Of a stretch of DNA of 64,000 bases, positions 38,341 through 49,605 are shown piece by piece. The notes below the pieces were generated by a model. That model saw only the letters and a list, made by a program, of their open reading frames with translations, searched no databases and had not been told where the DNA came from. The first letter of the stretch is position 1. Each line of letters begins with the position of its first letter. The DNA comes from Pteria penguin. Taxonomy: Eukaryota; Mollusca; Bivalvia; Pterioida; Pteriidae. The DNA lies in NCBI GenBank assembly GCA_035048485.1, contig CM068587.1:23165034-23229033 (forward strand). Reading direction: 5' to 3'. A program made the translations under genes and the position numbers.

Positions 38341-38640
38341 CCAATCCACTGGAAGATCATTTTATTTACATTTAAATTCATTCATACATTTTATTGATAA
38401 ATCGAGAAGATTCAAATAAGAAAAAAAGTGTTAATTTTGTAATCAGAACATACAGATACAGGACAAGTTTTACATTCGCTATTTAACATTATAAATAGAT
38501 ATAATATTGTGAATACAGTCCATGTCCGATTTTGTTTCCCGTTGGATAAAAGTAATGTACGTATTATTTCACGCAACCATCTATCACGTGATACAATCAC
38601 GTACAGTTACGGTCGCTGTATTGAGATGAATGTATTTGAT
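38341..38640 (+). pseudogene. Orphan relict of a sixth IL-17 promoter/exon 1
   Basis: This stretch aligns by eye with the 300 bp ahead of the five IL-17 start codons: TTGATAAATC, ACAGATACAGGACAAG, TTTACATTCGCTA, the GATATAATATTGTGA block and ATCCATC/GATACAATC equivalents all occur in order. The TATA box position reads GATAAAA (38545-38551) instead of TATAAAA, and the ATG equivalent (38626-38628) is not followed by the GTTTGT donor. I found no matching IL-17 second exon downstream; a Penelope-like fragment follows on the other strand. It is probably the remnant of a dead duplicate. Confidence 0.6.
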
Positions 38641-38815
38641 ATAAGTGCTATTAACTGAGAGTTACATTCGACTTGTTCAAGGCAACTTAATGCGTACGAG
38701 TAATTTATATACATAGATTTCTTGCATATATACTCAATGAATCATAAATTAATTCACGTCACGTCGAGTTTGATTATATGATTATTCGTCCGAAGCGCAT
38801 AGTCATCATCATGTC

Positions 38816-40108
38816 TTATGTATCAGTTTTACTTATGCAGTACAAATATGGAAGTTCTAAATTTAATTTATTTGTGTCAATACCAAACGTATTGAGGACA
38901 GATTTATGATTCTCAAGTACTTCCGAAACCGAAAAGTTCGTGAGAGTATAGGTAGGATTTCCTGGAGCTGAATTTAATCCTAATTTTTTCACTAAGCTGT
39001 CAAAGTAATATTTCTTACAAGTAAATGTATAATTATTAGATGCTTTATCTTCTGGTGTAATGATATAATGTTCTCGGAGGAAGGTATGTTCTCTGACAAC
39101 ATCAGGATCTTTAAAAATAGATTCGAATCTCGTGTTTACAGAACCTTGTAATTTTTTAATTTTTAATCTCAGCAGTACTGCAATAGATTTTATCCATTCC
39201 AAAAGAGTGTCGACCTGTACTTCCTCTCTTTTTGCCCAACGTGTGGCATATTTCTCGCAGCAGTTCATAATATTCTCAAAATTTTGGCTCCATGTAAATG
39301 ATCTGGGTTCTCTGTATTTTGGACCTTTAAGTAAAAGTTCTCTTAATATAGTGTTTTTAACAATATCAAGATCACCAGTAATGACATGGCCACATATATA
39401 CAAAATCACAATATACAAAATCAGATGAGGAACATGCACACGGTTGAGGATGGCATGCAGAGTCGCTAAGATCAGGACACTGTAGAAACCCTTTGTAATT
39501 ATAAATTTTGGATGCAACTGATGGTGTGTAGCTATAGGTAATACATGGCGGATCTTTAGTTTTGAAATATGGAGGTATTTTCTCTAAAACAGACTTATGA
39601 TTTAAAATTTGGCTAAATTTGAAAAATCAATGCCTTTATTTGCAAATTTAATTTTGATGAAAGGACAATTAGATTTTTCCATAGATATATCTGACTTGAC
39701 GGGACGAAAAAGTCTAGCGGTCGATATGTCCATAATAATGCCATCTAGTCTATACTCCGCAGAGCTTATATCAGTATATATACGGTGTCTGGACGATACG
39801 TACTCGTGTAATTTTCTGAGTGAAATAGAATAAAGTTTTGTACGAATGTGATGAAGGCCCAAAGGTTTATTTATAAATGGCAAAAGAGCATCAAAGGAAA
39901 TATTATGTATTTCAGGTTTGTTGTATTTGCGTGTACCATGACTTTGATGCCTCTTCTGGTTTTTGTTGAATAAACCGAGTACGTTAACTGATTGACACGC
40001 TGGACCAGTTAGGTTACCAATACTACTAATATTGTCATTGCATCCATAGGGCGAAGCAGTGCCGAGACGTCTTATCCAGTATTCTTCTCTTTTCCGACGA
40101 AAAATCAT
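38816..40108 (-). pseudogene. Penelope-like element N-terminal/RT-proximal fragment
   Basis: Minus-strand Penelope-like polyprotein piece with at least two frame changes. Frame 39602-40108: EEYWIRRLGTASPYGCNDNI, NKPLGLHHIRTKLYSISL, DISTARLFRPVKSD. A shifted stretch (39480-39600) reads HKSVLEKIPPYFKTKDPP and ASKIYNYK. Frame 38816-39517: HVITGDLDIVKN, LLLKGPKYREPRSFTWSQNF, ARTWAKRE-type block (read ATRWAKRE), GNPTYTLT, LPYLYCISKTD then stop. The RT core, the catalytic YIDD and the region after it are absent; sequence stops where the protein would enter the RT palm. No GIY-YIG domain is visible upstream. Confidence 0.8.
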
Positions 40109-40109
40109 G

Positions 40110-42380
40110 GTTGTGGAATTATCAGCAAGAAAACATGTACCCGTGCATCAACACGTAGAATTTTGTTTAATGTCGATTAGTGTTTCCAAGGTGCAAATCT
40201 GTTAAATTTTGAAAATTCTATGCAAATTAAAAAAGAATCTTGCGTCACTTTGTACTCAGTATTTACGATTTAAATAATTGATATTATGATCGTTGAATTA
40301 AATATGATAAATGCTGTATTGTTTTTATATAAATTAAACTCAATGATCGGTATAAAATGTTTGTAGCTGTAATTGTTATCGGCAAGCACCAAGTCGATAA
40401 TGTATTGTTTAAATGTCAGATTAATTGACAATCAAAGAAAACGTGCTCTGACTGAAAAATTAACGTCATACTTGTATCATGAATTCCATAGCACGGTCAT
40501 CGCTATCGTGCCTGTAAACTCAAGATATGCATGTGATTAACCCCATCAACGGGGCTTTAACCTCTTTGAGTAGGTATTTACCAAACATTCGACAATGTGT
40601 CTAGGTGTTCGACGGTAAAGATGTAAATTGCTTATTTAGTATACTGATATATTCTCAAACTTGTCAACAGTCCACTTACCGATAATAAAACAAACACTTA
40701 ATTTACAACTCTAGTAAATTTCAACGCTTGTCAAATGATCACTTATTTGATAGAAACAAATATTTCATATCTGATTTAAAAAGCATTAAAACTGTGACAT
40801 GTACAATCCCACAGATTACAAGTATTTGAGATGCTTATAAAAATATTTGTTAATCACGGAAATTACCTCTCTAAACGTAAAATCATAAAAAAGGAAAACA
40901 AACAAAAACACAAAGAAAGAAAAGAAGGAAAGAAAGAAATATGCCTTTGTAATATGACAAATCTACAAAAGGTAAAAATAATAATACATATAGACATGAA
41001 TTGTAATATATTCCTTATTTTGAACCAGTTTCAAAATTATCTGTTCGAACTGTCGTAGATGAAAGAAATTGAGCAAGGCTATATACCGACGAAAAGTACA
41101 TTATGATAATAGACCTGGCCACTCGAGGGTTGCTTTTTACAATTAAATCAGAATTAAACTTGGTTTATAAAATTTTAGTTTAAAATTATAGGTATAGGTA
41201 AGTATTTTATTATGCAACAAGTTCGTTGTGTTGCCCACTTAGGAAGATCGGCTGATATAAGATCCTTTGATGTGTTTAACAGATAATTAACCCTGTGAAA
41301 ACAGATTAATTTAACTGACACACATCAGAATGTCATCAATCTTTTGGTAAAGTTTTACTTCAGTAGATGTTTAATAAAAGTGTATATATAATTTTACAAA
41401 TAATGTATTTGTACTTATCCACATAATCTATATATAAGATAAATAGACCAATATTTATCCTCCACAAAATTTTTTTATACTTGTTATTGATACATAGACA
41501 ATTTTACCAAAAATTTCGCGTTTATTTGAAGCTGACCATTATACTTGATTTTGAATAACGTGCCCACGGAACCGGTGGTGAAACTCACCGAATGGTACAA
41601 AGGTAGAGAGACCATCATAAATGACATTAACACTTGGAAGTAAAATTGTTTTCATCATGTCAAATTATTTGACCGCAAGAACACGTGCATTAATGACACA
41701 CAAGTTTGAGATAACTAGCACTAAAGGAATATCAGATAAACACGTTTCTTTTTTAAATTCCGAATATCAAACAGTTATAGAGCAAATTTTACAATAAAAA
41801 CCAGATATACACACTGCAGGGAAACAGAAGCAAACAAAGGTCAAGAAAACGTCGATAACATTGTTTTTTTGTTTGTATTCCTTTTTTATGATTTTACGTT
41901 TTGAAATATGCATGGTATGCGGTTTATCTTTCTTGACTCGAATGCCCTTAGAATATTTTAGATTTTTATTTTTTGGAGTCCTTTATTTATAATGATCAAG
42001 ATTTATTGTTATGTTAAGTTTAACAAAGCAATGTGATCTTGGTTGCACTTCAGACTCTGTCTTATCTATAAATTATCAAGATTTAAATAAATTATGACAA
42101 ACTGCAATGAATTAGAGGCACTGCAACTCAAACATGAACTTTGACAAGACTCTCAACTCAAATAAGTCATTATAAATTTTATTACCATGTGTATTCAAAT
42201 AATTTATGTTCACATATTTCTTGTGTCAAAATGGCATAACCCTTACATCAAAATTATGATGAAGCTGACAGTGGCGATCTACATTTTAGATTTACAATGA
42301 ATGAATATGTATTATGTTCTGTTATCTTATTGGGGTTGTGTAAATATACATAATGCCGGAATATCCGGAAGTGTGAGAAA
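40110..42380. other. No recognised gene
   Basis: AT-rich sequence with scattered stops in all frames. I see no repeat family, RNA gene or conserved motif here. Confidence 0.4.
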
Positions 42381-42395
42381 CATGTTCAAGCTTCA

Positions 42396-42683
42396 ATGTA
42401 TGAAAAACACGTACGAATACAGATTTATAGAAATATTTTTGGAAGGCGTACATCCAAGAAGGGTCTAACCTTCCCTTGGAACGGTTCTCCTCCGTTATCA
42501 CTTTGTTGTAACGTCAAACAAACATGCCGTAACAACTTCTCCAGAAACAGATTTTTCCCATATAATTTCCAAGTTTCAACGCCTAACTGTTATACAGTGT
42601 ACTGTCCATCAGAGAAATTTCAGCACACACGTTCTAGATACCGTGTTAATACTTCGATGGTATCGCTAAAAGCGGAATGGTGA
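42396..42683 (+). CDS. Unidentified small Cys-containing ORF (95 aa)
   Basis: Open frame with five cysteines (CCNVKQTC, PNCYTVYC) and many basic and aromatic residues, no signal peptide and no convincing splice context. The NRFFP...C pattern recalls IL-17 faintly but the spacing does not fit. Could be chance or an exon fragment. Confidence 0.15.
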   Translation: MYEKHVRIQIYRNIFGRRTSKKGLTFPWNGSPPLSLCCNVKQTCRNNFSRNRFFPYNFQVSTPNCYTVYCPSEKFQHTRSRYRVNTSMVSLKAEW

Positions 42684-43596
42684 ATAAGTAATTTTGTAAT
42701 GCCAAATGAATTGCGACCTCTTGCGTAATTTTTGTTACAAACAGCATGTTCATAGCATAGCGATTTTTGGAAGTAAATTGATAGTCAAAATATCAATAAT
42801 AATTTTGAATCACTTTTTATTGATTTCAAGTTAAGTGTGCCCCGTCGATTTGGCAAATAGGAATACAGACATGCACCTATGCTTCGACAAGAAGTATTTG
42901 ACAACAGCAGTCACTATGCCTTTTGTGTGGATTCCATATGATGACCTCATGACTGTCACGGATTCTGTTCAGAGGAATATTATTAAAGTACAATGTTCAT
43001 AATAATAATAATATATTTTGAAAACAAAACCGTCCATGTGATGTACAAAGAAGCGTCTTTAGCAATAATTAATCAAAGGGGCTATACACAAAAATGTGAC
43101 TGTAAAAAAGTTCTGAAACTTGCCGACAATAAAGTTTTTCAGATATGGATAAAGTTTTTTTCAAGAGGAAACCTAGCCCATACATAATTTTCGAGGAGGG
43201 AAAAAAAGGGGGGGGGGAGTTACAACCATGTCATGCACGAATAATTTACCAAGCTTATAGATCTAACTAAAATTAAGCAAAATGAAAGGTTGCCAAATCC
43301 CAGAAATGGGGAAAGTATATAGATTTAATTTTGCTGGACTAATCTCTACTTCGAACAAAAAGTTATTTAATTCAAACCTAATCATAAAGGCATCCTGAAG
43401 GAGTACTTAACATAGAGCATTATGTAATATTTGAGCCTTGTACAAAAGTCTATATACAAGACACTGGAAATTCAAAACACGGCCTTCCAGCACAGAAAAA
43501 TTTGAATAAAATAGCCGATAAGACAAGTTTCACTGTGTATGATATACATATGATTTCAAAATTGACAGAAAAAATGTGGGTGTTGCAATGCTATTT

Positions 43597-43720
43597 GTTG
43601 ATTGTACTACGTTGGTGAGTTGAAAGGTGATCACATAAACTGGTTAACCATACCATCTGAGTGACTCTTGTCATAACAATTAGCCTTCCCAAATCGGTAT
43701 CACAAATGCATTACGATCAA
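43597..43720 (+). mobile_element. Penelope-like 3' end remnant
   Basis: Diverged match to 7535-7640 (GTGAGTGGGAAG...AAACC/TGGTTAACCA...ACCAAATGAGT...AAATCGGTATC). The similarity may continue weakly to 43820, as in the IL-17 units. Confidence 0.4.
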
Positions 43721-43820
43721 ATGTTTTATTATGTCTCTCTTCTTTTATTATCATTATGTACTTGGTAACTTTTCTCATATAACTGAATCACATATCTTCC
43801 TTCCTTATTTTAACATGTTT

Positions 43821-45065
43821 ACCAAAACGTTATAGCAGGGTTGAAATAGTTATTTTCCTTTTTTTCTCCCGAAAACGAACTTTGGGTTAAAATGGTGTGC
43901 TGTAGATATTTGTTTTTAACGATAATTTAACACTATTACAAGGTGATAATTCTGTAAATTAATATATCGTGATTCAATTTTACCATAATTGATTCTTTGT
44001 CATATAACAAACGCCCATGAGTCTAAGAACTTGCGCGGAACACCCAGGTACCTAATTTCCATTCCAGTTCATGAGATAGCTTTGTACTGCAGTATGTTAT
44101 CCTAATTATTTAGAAAGTACAGATCAAAGATATTGATCCGATATCCACAACTCGAAGTCGAAAAAACACGACAATACATATGTAAATGAAATATTAGCAA
44201 TCACGAACCTCTGTCAAAACAGAGGTGGGATCAGGTGCCATGGAGCCATAAGTATAAGCGAAAATGCATTATTCGTTGTCACAGAATTAGGAAACGGCAC
44301 AGCCGTAGTCAAAATAGGTATATGTCATAAGCAGTAAGAATACTGCTGTATAGTATAGGTAATACAGAGTAGATTAGACAGTCAAAATCTTCTTTAGAGG
44401 ATACCTTTGATGGCGGCATACTTGTACATTACACAATGAATGTTTTAAAAAGAATAGATTATTCTTACGAGTCCTTAGCCTGAATCAATCAGTAACAATC
44501 TAACACTTCTATAGTTTATAGTTAAATCGCTCAATACTTCCTCGCGTAAAAATGAAAGTAAAAGTAGTTCAGTTTGTACTGAACATAATCTCAAAAAGTA
44601 TCAGCTGATATTATAATACTAAATGCCTAGTGGCACTGGCAACAACGTACATCTGTGGTCATCTATGACAACCCCACTCCCAGTTCTAGAGTGAGAAGTG
44701 TTTAAAAGTATAATCTATCTCTACCTCATTATTATGAATTTGTAAAGAAAAAAGCATCATCTGAGGTCCGTATGTTAACATTTATATTACAATATACATG
44801 AAATCAAACGGGTAAATAAATAGGAAATCAAACAAAACAAATAACTGCATATGATTTAACATCTGAATGAATAAATAACTAATAGTAATCAAAATAATTA
44901 GTACATATGGATATAGACACTGCATATACCTAATATATTGAGTTTTACACTTTGTGTGTAAGATCGGTTATCCTTTGTGTTTAAGATCGGCTATACTTTG
45001 GAAATGTAGGATACATTTATCACTGTACAGACACGTACATATATTACAACGACTTATTACATGAC
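43821..45065. other. No recognised gene
   Basis: Only a short two-fold repeat of GTGTGTAAGATCGG / GTGTTTAAGATCGG near 44955-45000 was noticed. Confidence 0.35.
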
Positions 45066-45069
45066 GCAT

Positions 45070-45205
45070 GGGTTCTTGTTGATTGCTTGGATTCTCGGGG
45101 TTTTAACGTCGCTTTCAACAATTCTCTAAGCCATATCGCGACATGGAGCAGGAAGTTACCAGCATCATAAATATGGTACCACAATCCGGATTCGAACGCC
45201 GATCT
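45070..45205 (-). mobile_element. Decayed SINE of the 37.2-kb family
   Basis: GGTTTTAACGTCGCTTTCAACAATTCTC, AGCCATATCGCGACATGG and a B-box remnant ATTCGAACGCC occur in the same order as at 37.24-37.6 kb. (The first motif is split here by position: it starts at about 45098.). Confidence 0.5.
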
Positions 45206-45327
45206 GATAAAATATCATTCTTAAAATATTAACATAAAGAACAATTAAATAATGATGTTATATACAATGAACATGTTCCTGAACCTAGCAAATCGTGGAA
45301 TGTCATTAGTACAATTCATAACATATT

Positions 45328-45528
45328 TTAATCACCGTTGTTCAGAGGAAATCGTCTAGACACCGTTCTCTGTACAACTTCTTCTTTCACAATTTCATGA
45401 CTTAGTCCTTTCCTGCTACCGGTTTTCATGTTTTTATCTGCCATAATTTCGTGGTATGCCTTTAAAATCATATTGACATCAATACCATGAGCAATGTCCG
45501 CTTGTTTGTGCATTGATTGTTGTTGATT

Positions 45529-45562
<34 letters not shown>

Positions 45563-46884
45563 TGATGATGATGTTGTTGTTGATGATGATGTTGATGATG
45601 TTGTTGTTGATGATGATGTTGTTGTTGATGATTATGTTGTTGCTGCTGCTGTTGCTGCTGTTGCTGCAGATGTTTAAAGATGATTTTCTGCTCTTGTGAT
45701 TTCCGTTGTTGATGTTGTTGTTGTTGTTGTTGTTGTTGACGACGAAGTAATTGTTGCATTCCACTAGCTTCATCGGGAACACTATCTGTTTCTTTGAGTA
45801 CTGCCTCCAAGTCAGCATTCGAAAAATTATTAATAATAAGGTTCATCATGTACTGGCCGATTTTTTGAAGATTATTAGGATCAGTTTTTGAGGGATCTAT
45901 CATAGGAAGTGTTGTTTTGTGAACTTGTAATGGCGTATTGTCTACTTTTCTTAAATTTCTTAATTGATTGTTCCAATGAAAGCCTACACGTTGATTCGAC
46001 AAAGCATTGTTGACATTCGACATCAATTCAGGTTTAAATTTATTCAGGTTATTTCCATTAATCTTCGGTATATTCAATGGGAATCTTTTTCCTCTCATTC
46101 CTTGGTTTTGGGCGTTGTTGGTAAAAGAATTCATATTTAGCCGACCGTTATTCGTAAAAGTGTTCATAGCTGCTACCGGCATTCTAGTAGCCACTGAAGG
46201 AGAGTTTGATCTAGTGCCATGAGACAAAGAATTGGTCATACTGTTAAACATTGTGTTTGGTGTCATTCTGAAATTATTGGAATGTGTGCGAGTGTTTTGA
46301 GCCGTTTGCCTTGGATTCCTAAATGAATTGAAATGTTGGTGGTTGTTGGCAAGAGCTAAATTGTAGTATGCAAGTTGTGGATTTGCCATATTATTGCCAA
46401 ATCTTCTCCTAGCCATATTATTATTCGTATTTGATCCAGCTCCATTGATATCATGCCTCCATATTGCATTTCCGGTCACCGCTGTATTACTGGCATGCGC
46501 ATTGTTAATTATGTTGGTACCCCATTGTTTAACGTGATTCGAATTTGCTCCTAATCTTGTGATGAAATTTTCTAATGCAACTCCTTCTTTAAAGTTCACA
46601 TTACTATTTCGATTTTCTTGTGCAAACACTCGGTTCTCCAGCATATTGAGGTCATTATTTAATCTATTCTCTTGCCAAGACAATGGAAAAATGTGCTGTG
46701 CTGTTCCAAATCTTACGTTATTAGAACTTTGACGAAAGGAGTTTGGAGTAAAAGAGTTTGATCTCCGATTGAAACTCAGTGGTTGATTAAATTGATTGAA
46801 GGGATTCAGAGCATTTTGATGGAATCCATTAAATGCATTTGAAATTTTGGCAATAACCAAAAAGAGAAATACGATCACCTCCAT
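45328..46884 (-). CDS. Secreted Asn/Gln/His-rich low-complexity protein (518 aa)
   Basis: One uninterrupted minus-strand coding exon. The N-terminus MEVIVFLFLVIAKISNA is a clear signal peptide with likely cleavage before FNGF. Residues about 18-340 are Asn-rich with many NxF/NxxF repeats (FNGF, NPFNQFNQP, SFNRRSN). A short better-ordered segment (IGQYMMNLIINNFSNADLEAVL, about 345-365) precedes a long Gln/His tract (about 380-465), then a charged tail with DVNMILKAYHEIMADKN. No known domain and no Cys-rich part. Composition is of the kind seen in extracellular matrix, shell-matrix or adhesive proteins, but the role is unknown. Acceptor TTTCAG ends at 46888, 3 nt before the ATG; the 5' UTR exon and TATA box lie at about 48.05-48.1 kb. 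ATTAAA overlaps the stop codon. Confidence 0.8.
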
Positions 46885-47099
46885 TGTCTGAAATAAAAGA
46901 AGTTATCAGAAAATAAAAACCATGGTTTTAATGTGTGATATATTTGAAATCACATACCATGAAGAGCTTCATTTTTCAAAGGTTACTTTGAAAAAAAAAC
47001 ATTTGTAAGCGAAAAACAGGTAACCACGTACCATCAATATTGCAAACAATGTATATACATATATTTAGTAACAGGAATCTAGAGCAAGCACCGACATCT

Positions 47100-47510
47100 G
47101 CAGAAGATGTCATGGTAGAGTAAGCGTCCCCTGCTGACCGACTCGTCCGTCGTGACCTCGTATCTAACAAATAACAGAAATAAAACAAGATGTGTTTGTG
47201 AAACACTATGCCCCCGCTGACAAGTCAGAAAAAAGTTATTTTTAAAATGAAGGTCATTATCAAGGTCAAAAGTTCATTGACCTTGGTGTCATTTGAAAGG
47301 GTTTCATTAGTTGAGTACGCATGTGAAATACGAAGTCTCTATTCCTCGCGGTTCAAAAGTTATGGCCAAGGTATATGTTGACAACAGATAAACAAATAGT
47401 CTGACAAACAAACAGACAGACTGACAGGACAAAGACAAAATGTCATCGACCTCTGTGTAATTTGAAAGGCCTTCATTAGTAGAGTACGCATGTGAAATAT
47501 GAAGTCCCTA
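47100..47510. repeat. Dispersed repeats in the 5' UTR intron
   Basis: GTAAGCGTCCCCTG-type segment at 47115-47145, then a two-fold repeat with GTCATTTGAAAGG...TTCATTAG...GAGTACGCATGTGAAATA (about 47285-47345 and 47450-47510) separated by a CAGACAGACTGACAGGAC tail. Confidence 0.55.
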
Positions 47511-48045
47511 TCCCTCTCTTTCGATCACTGAAACACTGCCGCATATACTCGCAATAGCAATAAATTAAAAGCTACGTTTCACCACCTGTGAGCAATGTCA
47601 CCTATTGGGATGTCAGTCGTCTAAAATACAGCTTCGCACTGCTTTACGCTCGACCATAGAACAAGCGGGATAAAATTAGTCTGTCCAGTCAGCTCAAGAT
47701 CAAAGTTTATTGTAAAATTAATTTTAATAAATTCGGGTAGTTAGTTACATGAAAGATTGCGGCTCGATTGCTTGAAATTCGTTTTTGAATGAATAGTTCA
47801 ATTAACATACACCGTTTCCAGATATATACATGATGCATAGTTATGAAAAAATATCAATGATACAGTTTTATGGGCATAGTTCTGCAATGATCTGTTAAAG
47901 TATATGTTCAGAGAATTCTGATAGCGCCAGCGCAGAATTCCTTAAAGGACAACAGCACTAATATGCACATTCATATTATGCACTATAAAGCCAGTAAGTA
48001 TGTTATGAAGAAATAAATAATAGATAATCAATAACAACACTTTAC

Positions 48046-48106
48046 CTTGATTCTGATGTGAAGTGGATAGAAACTAAAAGCTCCTAACAACAGGAATGTT
48101 TATAAA
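48046..48106 (-). promoter_or_regulatory. TATA box and 5' UTR exon of the Asn/Gln-rich protein gene
   Basis: On the minus strand TTTATAAA (48099-48106) is followed about 30 bp on by a short exon ending ATCAAG at 48046 with a strong donor GTAAAG (GT at 48044-48045). The intron would run to the acceptor at 46888-46889 (about 1.16 kb). Spacing and splice signals support this; no transcript data were available. Confidence 0.55.
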
Positions 48107-48629
48107 GGGAGCCACATGTAAATGATTAGGTTAAAATTTACATTAAGACAAGGAAATGCAGTTTTTGAGTTTGACAAAATAAATTCTGTGTCGGGACGTT
48201 CTCGAAGACATTAGGATTCAGTAGGGTCACAATTATAAGCGACCTTAAATGTCTGCACAGACTGTTATGATCACAATATTCATATATGCATTGTTTAATT
48301 TAATTAATACCTTCGAGTCATCATAGTTAACATGCTTTTCCATCATCGCTGTCATACTGAGGATTGATGGATATGCAACGGCTCATTAAAGGAGATAATT
48401 GTTTAAACAATAATGCAAGTCTGGCATTGATAGAGCATAGACCCATGTCTGAAAACAATAAAGGGAGCAGAGTTTTTAGTATTGTTCATATTTATATATG
48501 GCATTTTCCAAATATACAGAATAATTCAGACACAATATATGCTATTTTTATTTCGTTTATAACTATGTCGCGTAGTTTGTTCAAGGTCTAACAATAATAC
48601 GCAAAGAACAGTTCACACAATGACACAGA

Positions 48630-48850
48630 CCAGGCCTGACTCAGTAGATGGCGTGCTTGGCTAATAACAGAGTGGTCGCCGGTTCGAGTCCCGCTCGTGG
48701 CTGTTTACATATGTCAAAAAATAGGTTCTGTGCCACGGTAAATGTTGCCACATAGAAATCCCTCTCTGTCTGGAATGGTCCGCTGTACAAGCTTAAATTT
48801 CTGTGCATTACATTATAAGGGTCCCGCCATCATAAGCGAAATAATGTTCC
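48630..48850 (+). mobile_element. tRNA-derived SINE (third family)
   Basis: Head with CTCAGTAGATGGCGTGCTTGG and B box CGGTTCGAGTCCCGCTCGTGG; body with GTGCCACGGTAAATGTTG and GGTCCCGCCATCATAAG. Complete-looking but no obvious target duplication. Confidence 0.6.
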
Positions 48851-48999
48851 CATAATATAAAACCAAACACAAACGATACATGATTACAGTTTAGTATTAA
48901 CGGTATTGTTCCCTACATGTTTGTGACGACTTTTCTTAAACAGCGGAGTCAGACGGATTCTTTCTTCTCTTTCGCGAGTTTGCAGCCCTTTTTACACAC

Positions 49000-49330
49000 A
49001 CAAAAGAAGATTATGACTAATATTTCTCTTACGAAAAAAAAATTACGAACTCGCTCCGTTTCAACAAAAAACTTACGAACTTAGTAAGTCAAATATTGTT
49101 CGTAACGTTACGACTGATTAATACCAAGTCAGTATAAAATTTTTGTCGTAAGATGAAAGTTACAGTAAACAAAGAGGGCTGCGTTTTTTACTTTGTTCCA
49201 TGAAGATCAAGGATTAAGATGAGAACGCGTTCGTGCAAAGAACTCACGAATTCACTTATGAAGTTCGTAAATTAAAAAAGCTTACGACAATTCCCAAGTT
49301 TTTTTGTGAAATGGGTTGCAAGTCTTTAGA
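49000..49330. repeat. Imperfect inverted-repeat region rich in TTACGA/TCGTAA
   Basis: Many CTTACGAA / TTCGTAA words in opposite orientations between 49030 and 49290. Might be a decayed MITE; the ends are not clear. Confidence 0.3.
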
Positions 49331-49365
49331 CTTCCATCTAGTATACGCATTGCATAATTAGTACG

Positions 49366-49605
49366 ACTGGCGTAGCTCCTTGGATAGCGTGCTTGGCACG
49401 GAGCCCAGACGCCTCAGCTTCGCCGGTGTCGTCTTACGGATGACAAAGTAGAGGTCAAGGTCCCGCGTCATAGTAGACGCTGGCATGCAAGGCATTCCCC
49501 GTCAATTCGGTTGGACCCCGTTGCATAGGTCGAAATTTCTGTGAAATGCATCAAGCAGATGACGTCATCATAGAATTGAAATAATTGTGGTGCGAGGTAA
49601 AACAG
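49366..49605 (+). mobile_element. SINE-like repeat
   Basis: Head GGCGTAGCTCCTTGGATAGCGTGCTTGG resembles the head at 48630 (split at about 49371-49398); body GTTGCATAGGTCGAAATTTC, CATCAAGCAGATGACGTCATCAT and end GTGGTGCGAGGTAAAAC resemble the 3' end of the GTTAAAC SINE family. Confidence 0.5.

Noticed and set aside
42396..42683. Possible sixth IL-17 second exon
   Set aside because: The NRFFP...C pattern is suggestive, but Cys spacing, the CPW motif and the C-terminal CTAV block are missing, and flanks do not align with the other units.
45517..45699. Plus-strand Leu/Met-rich open frame
   Set aside because: Antisense shadow of the Gln/His tract of the minus-strand secreted protein.
49000..49330. 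A complete MITE
   Set aside because: Inverted words are frequent, but I could not define matching ends or a target duplication.
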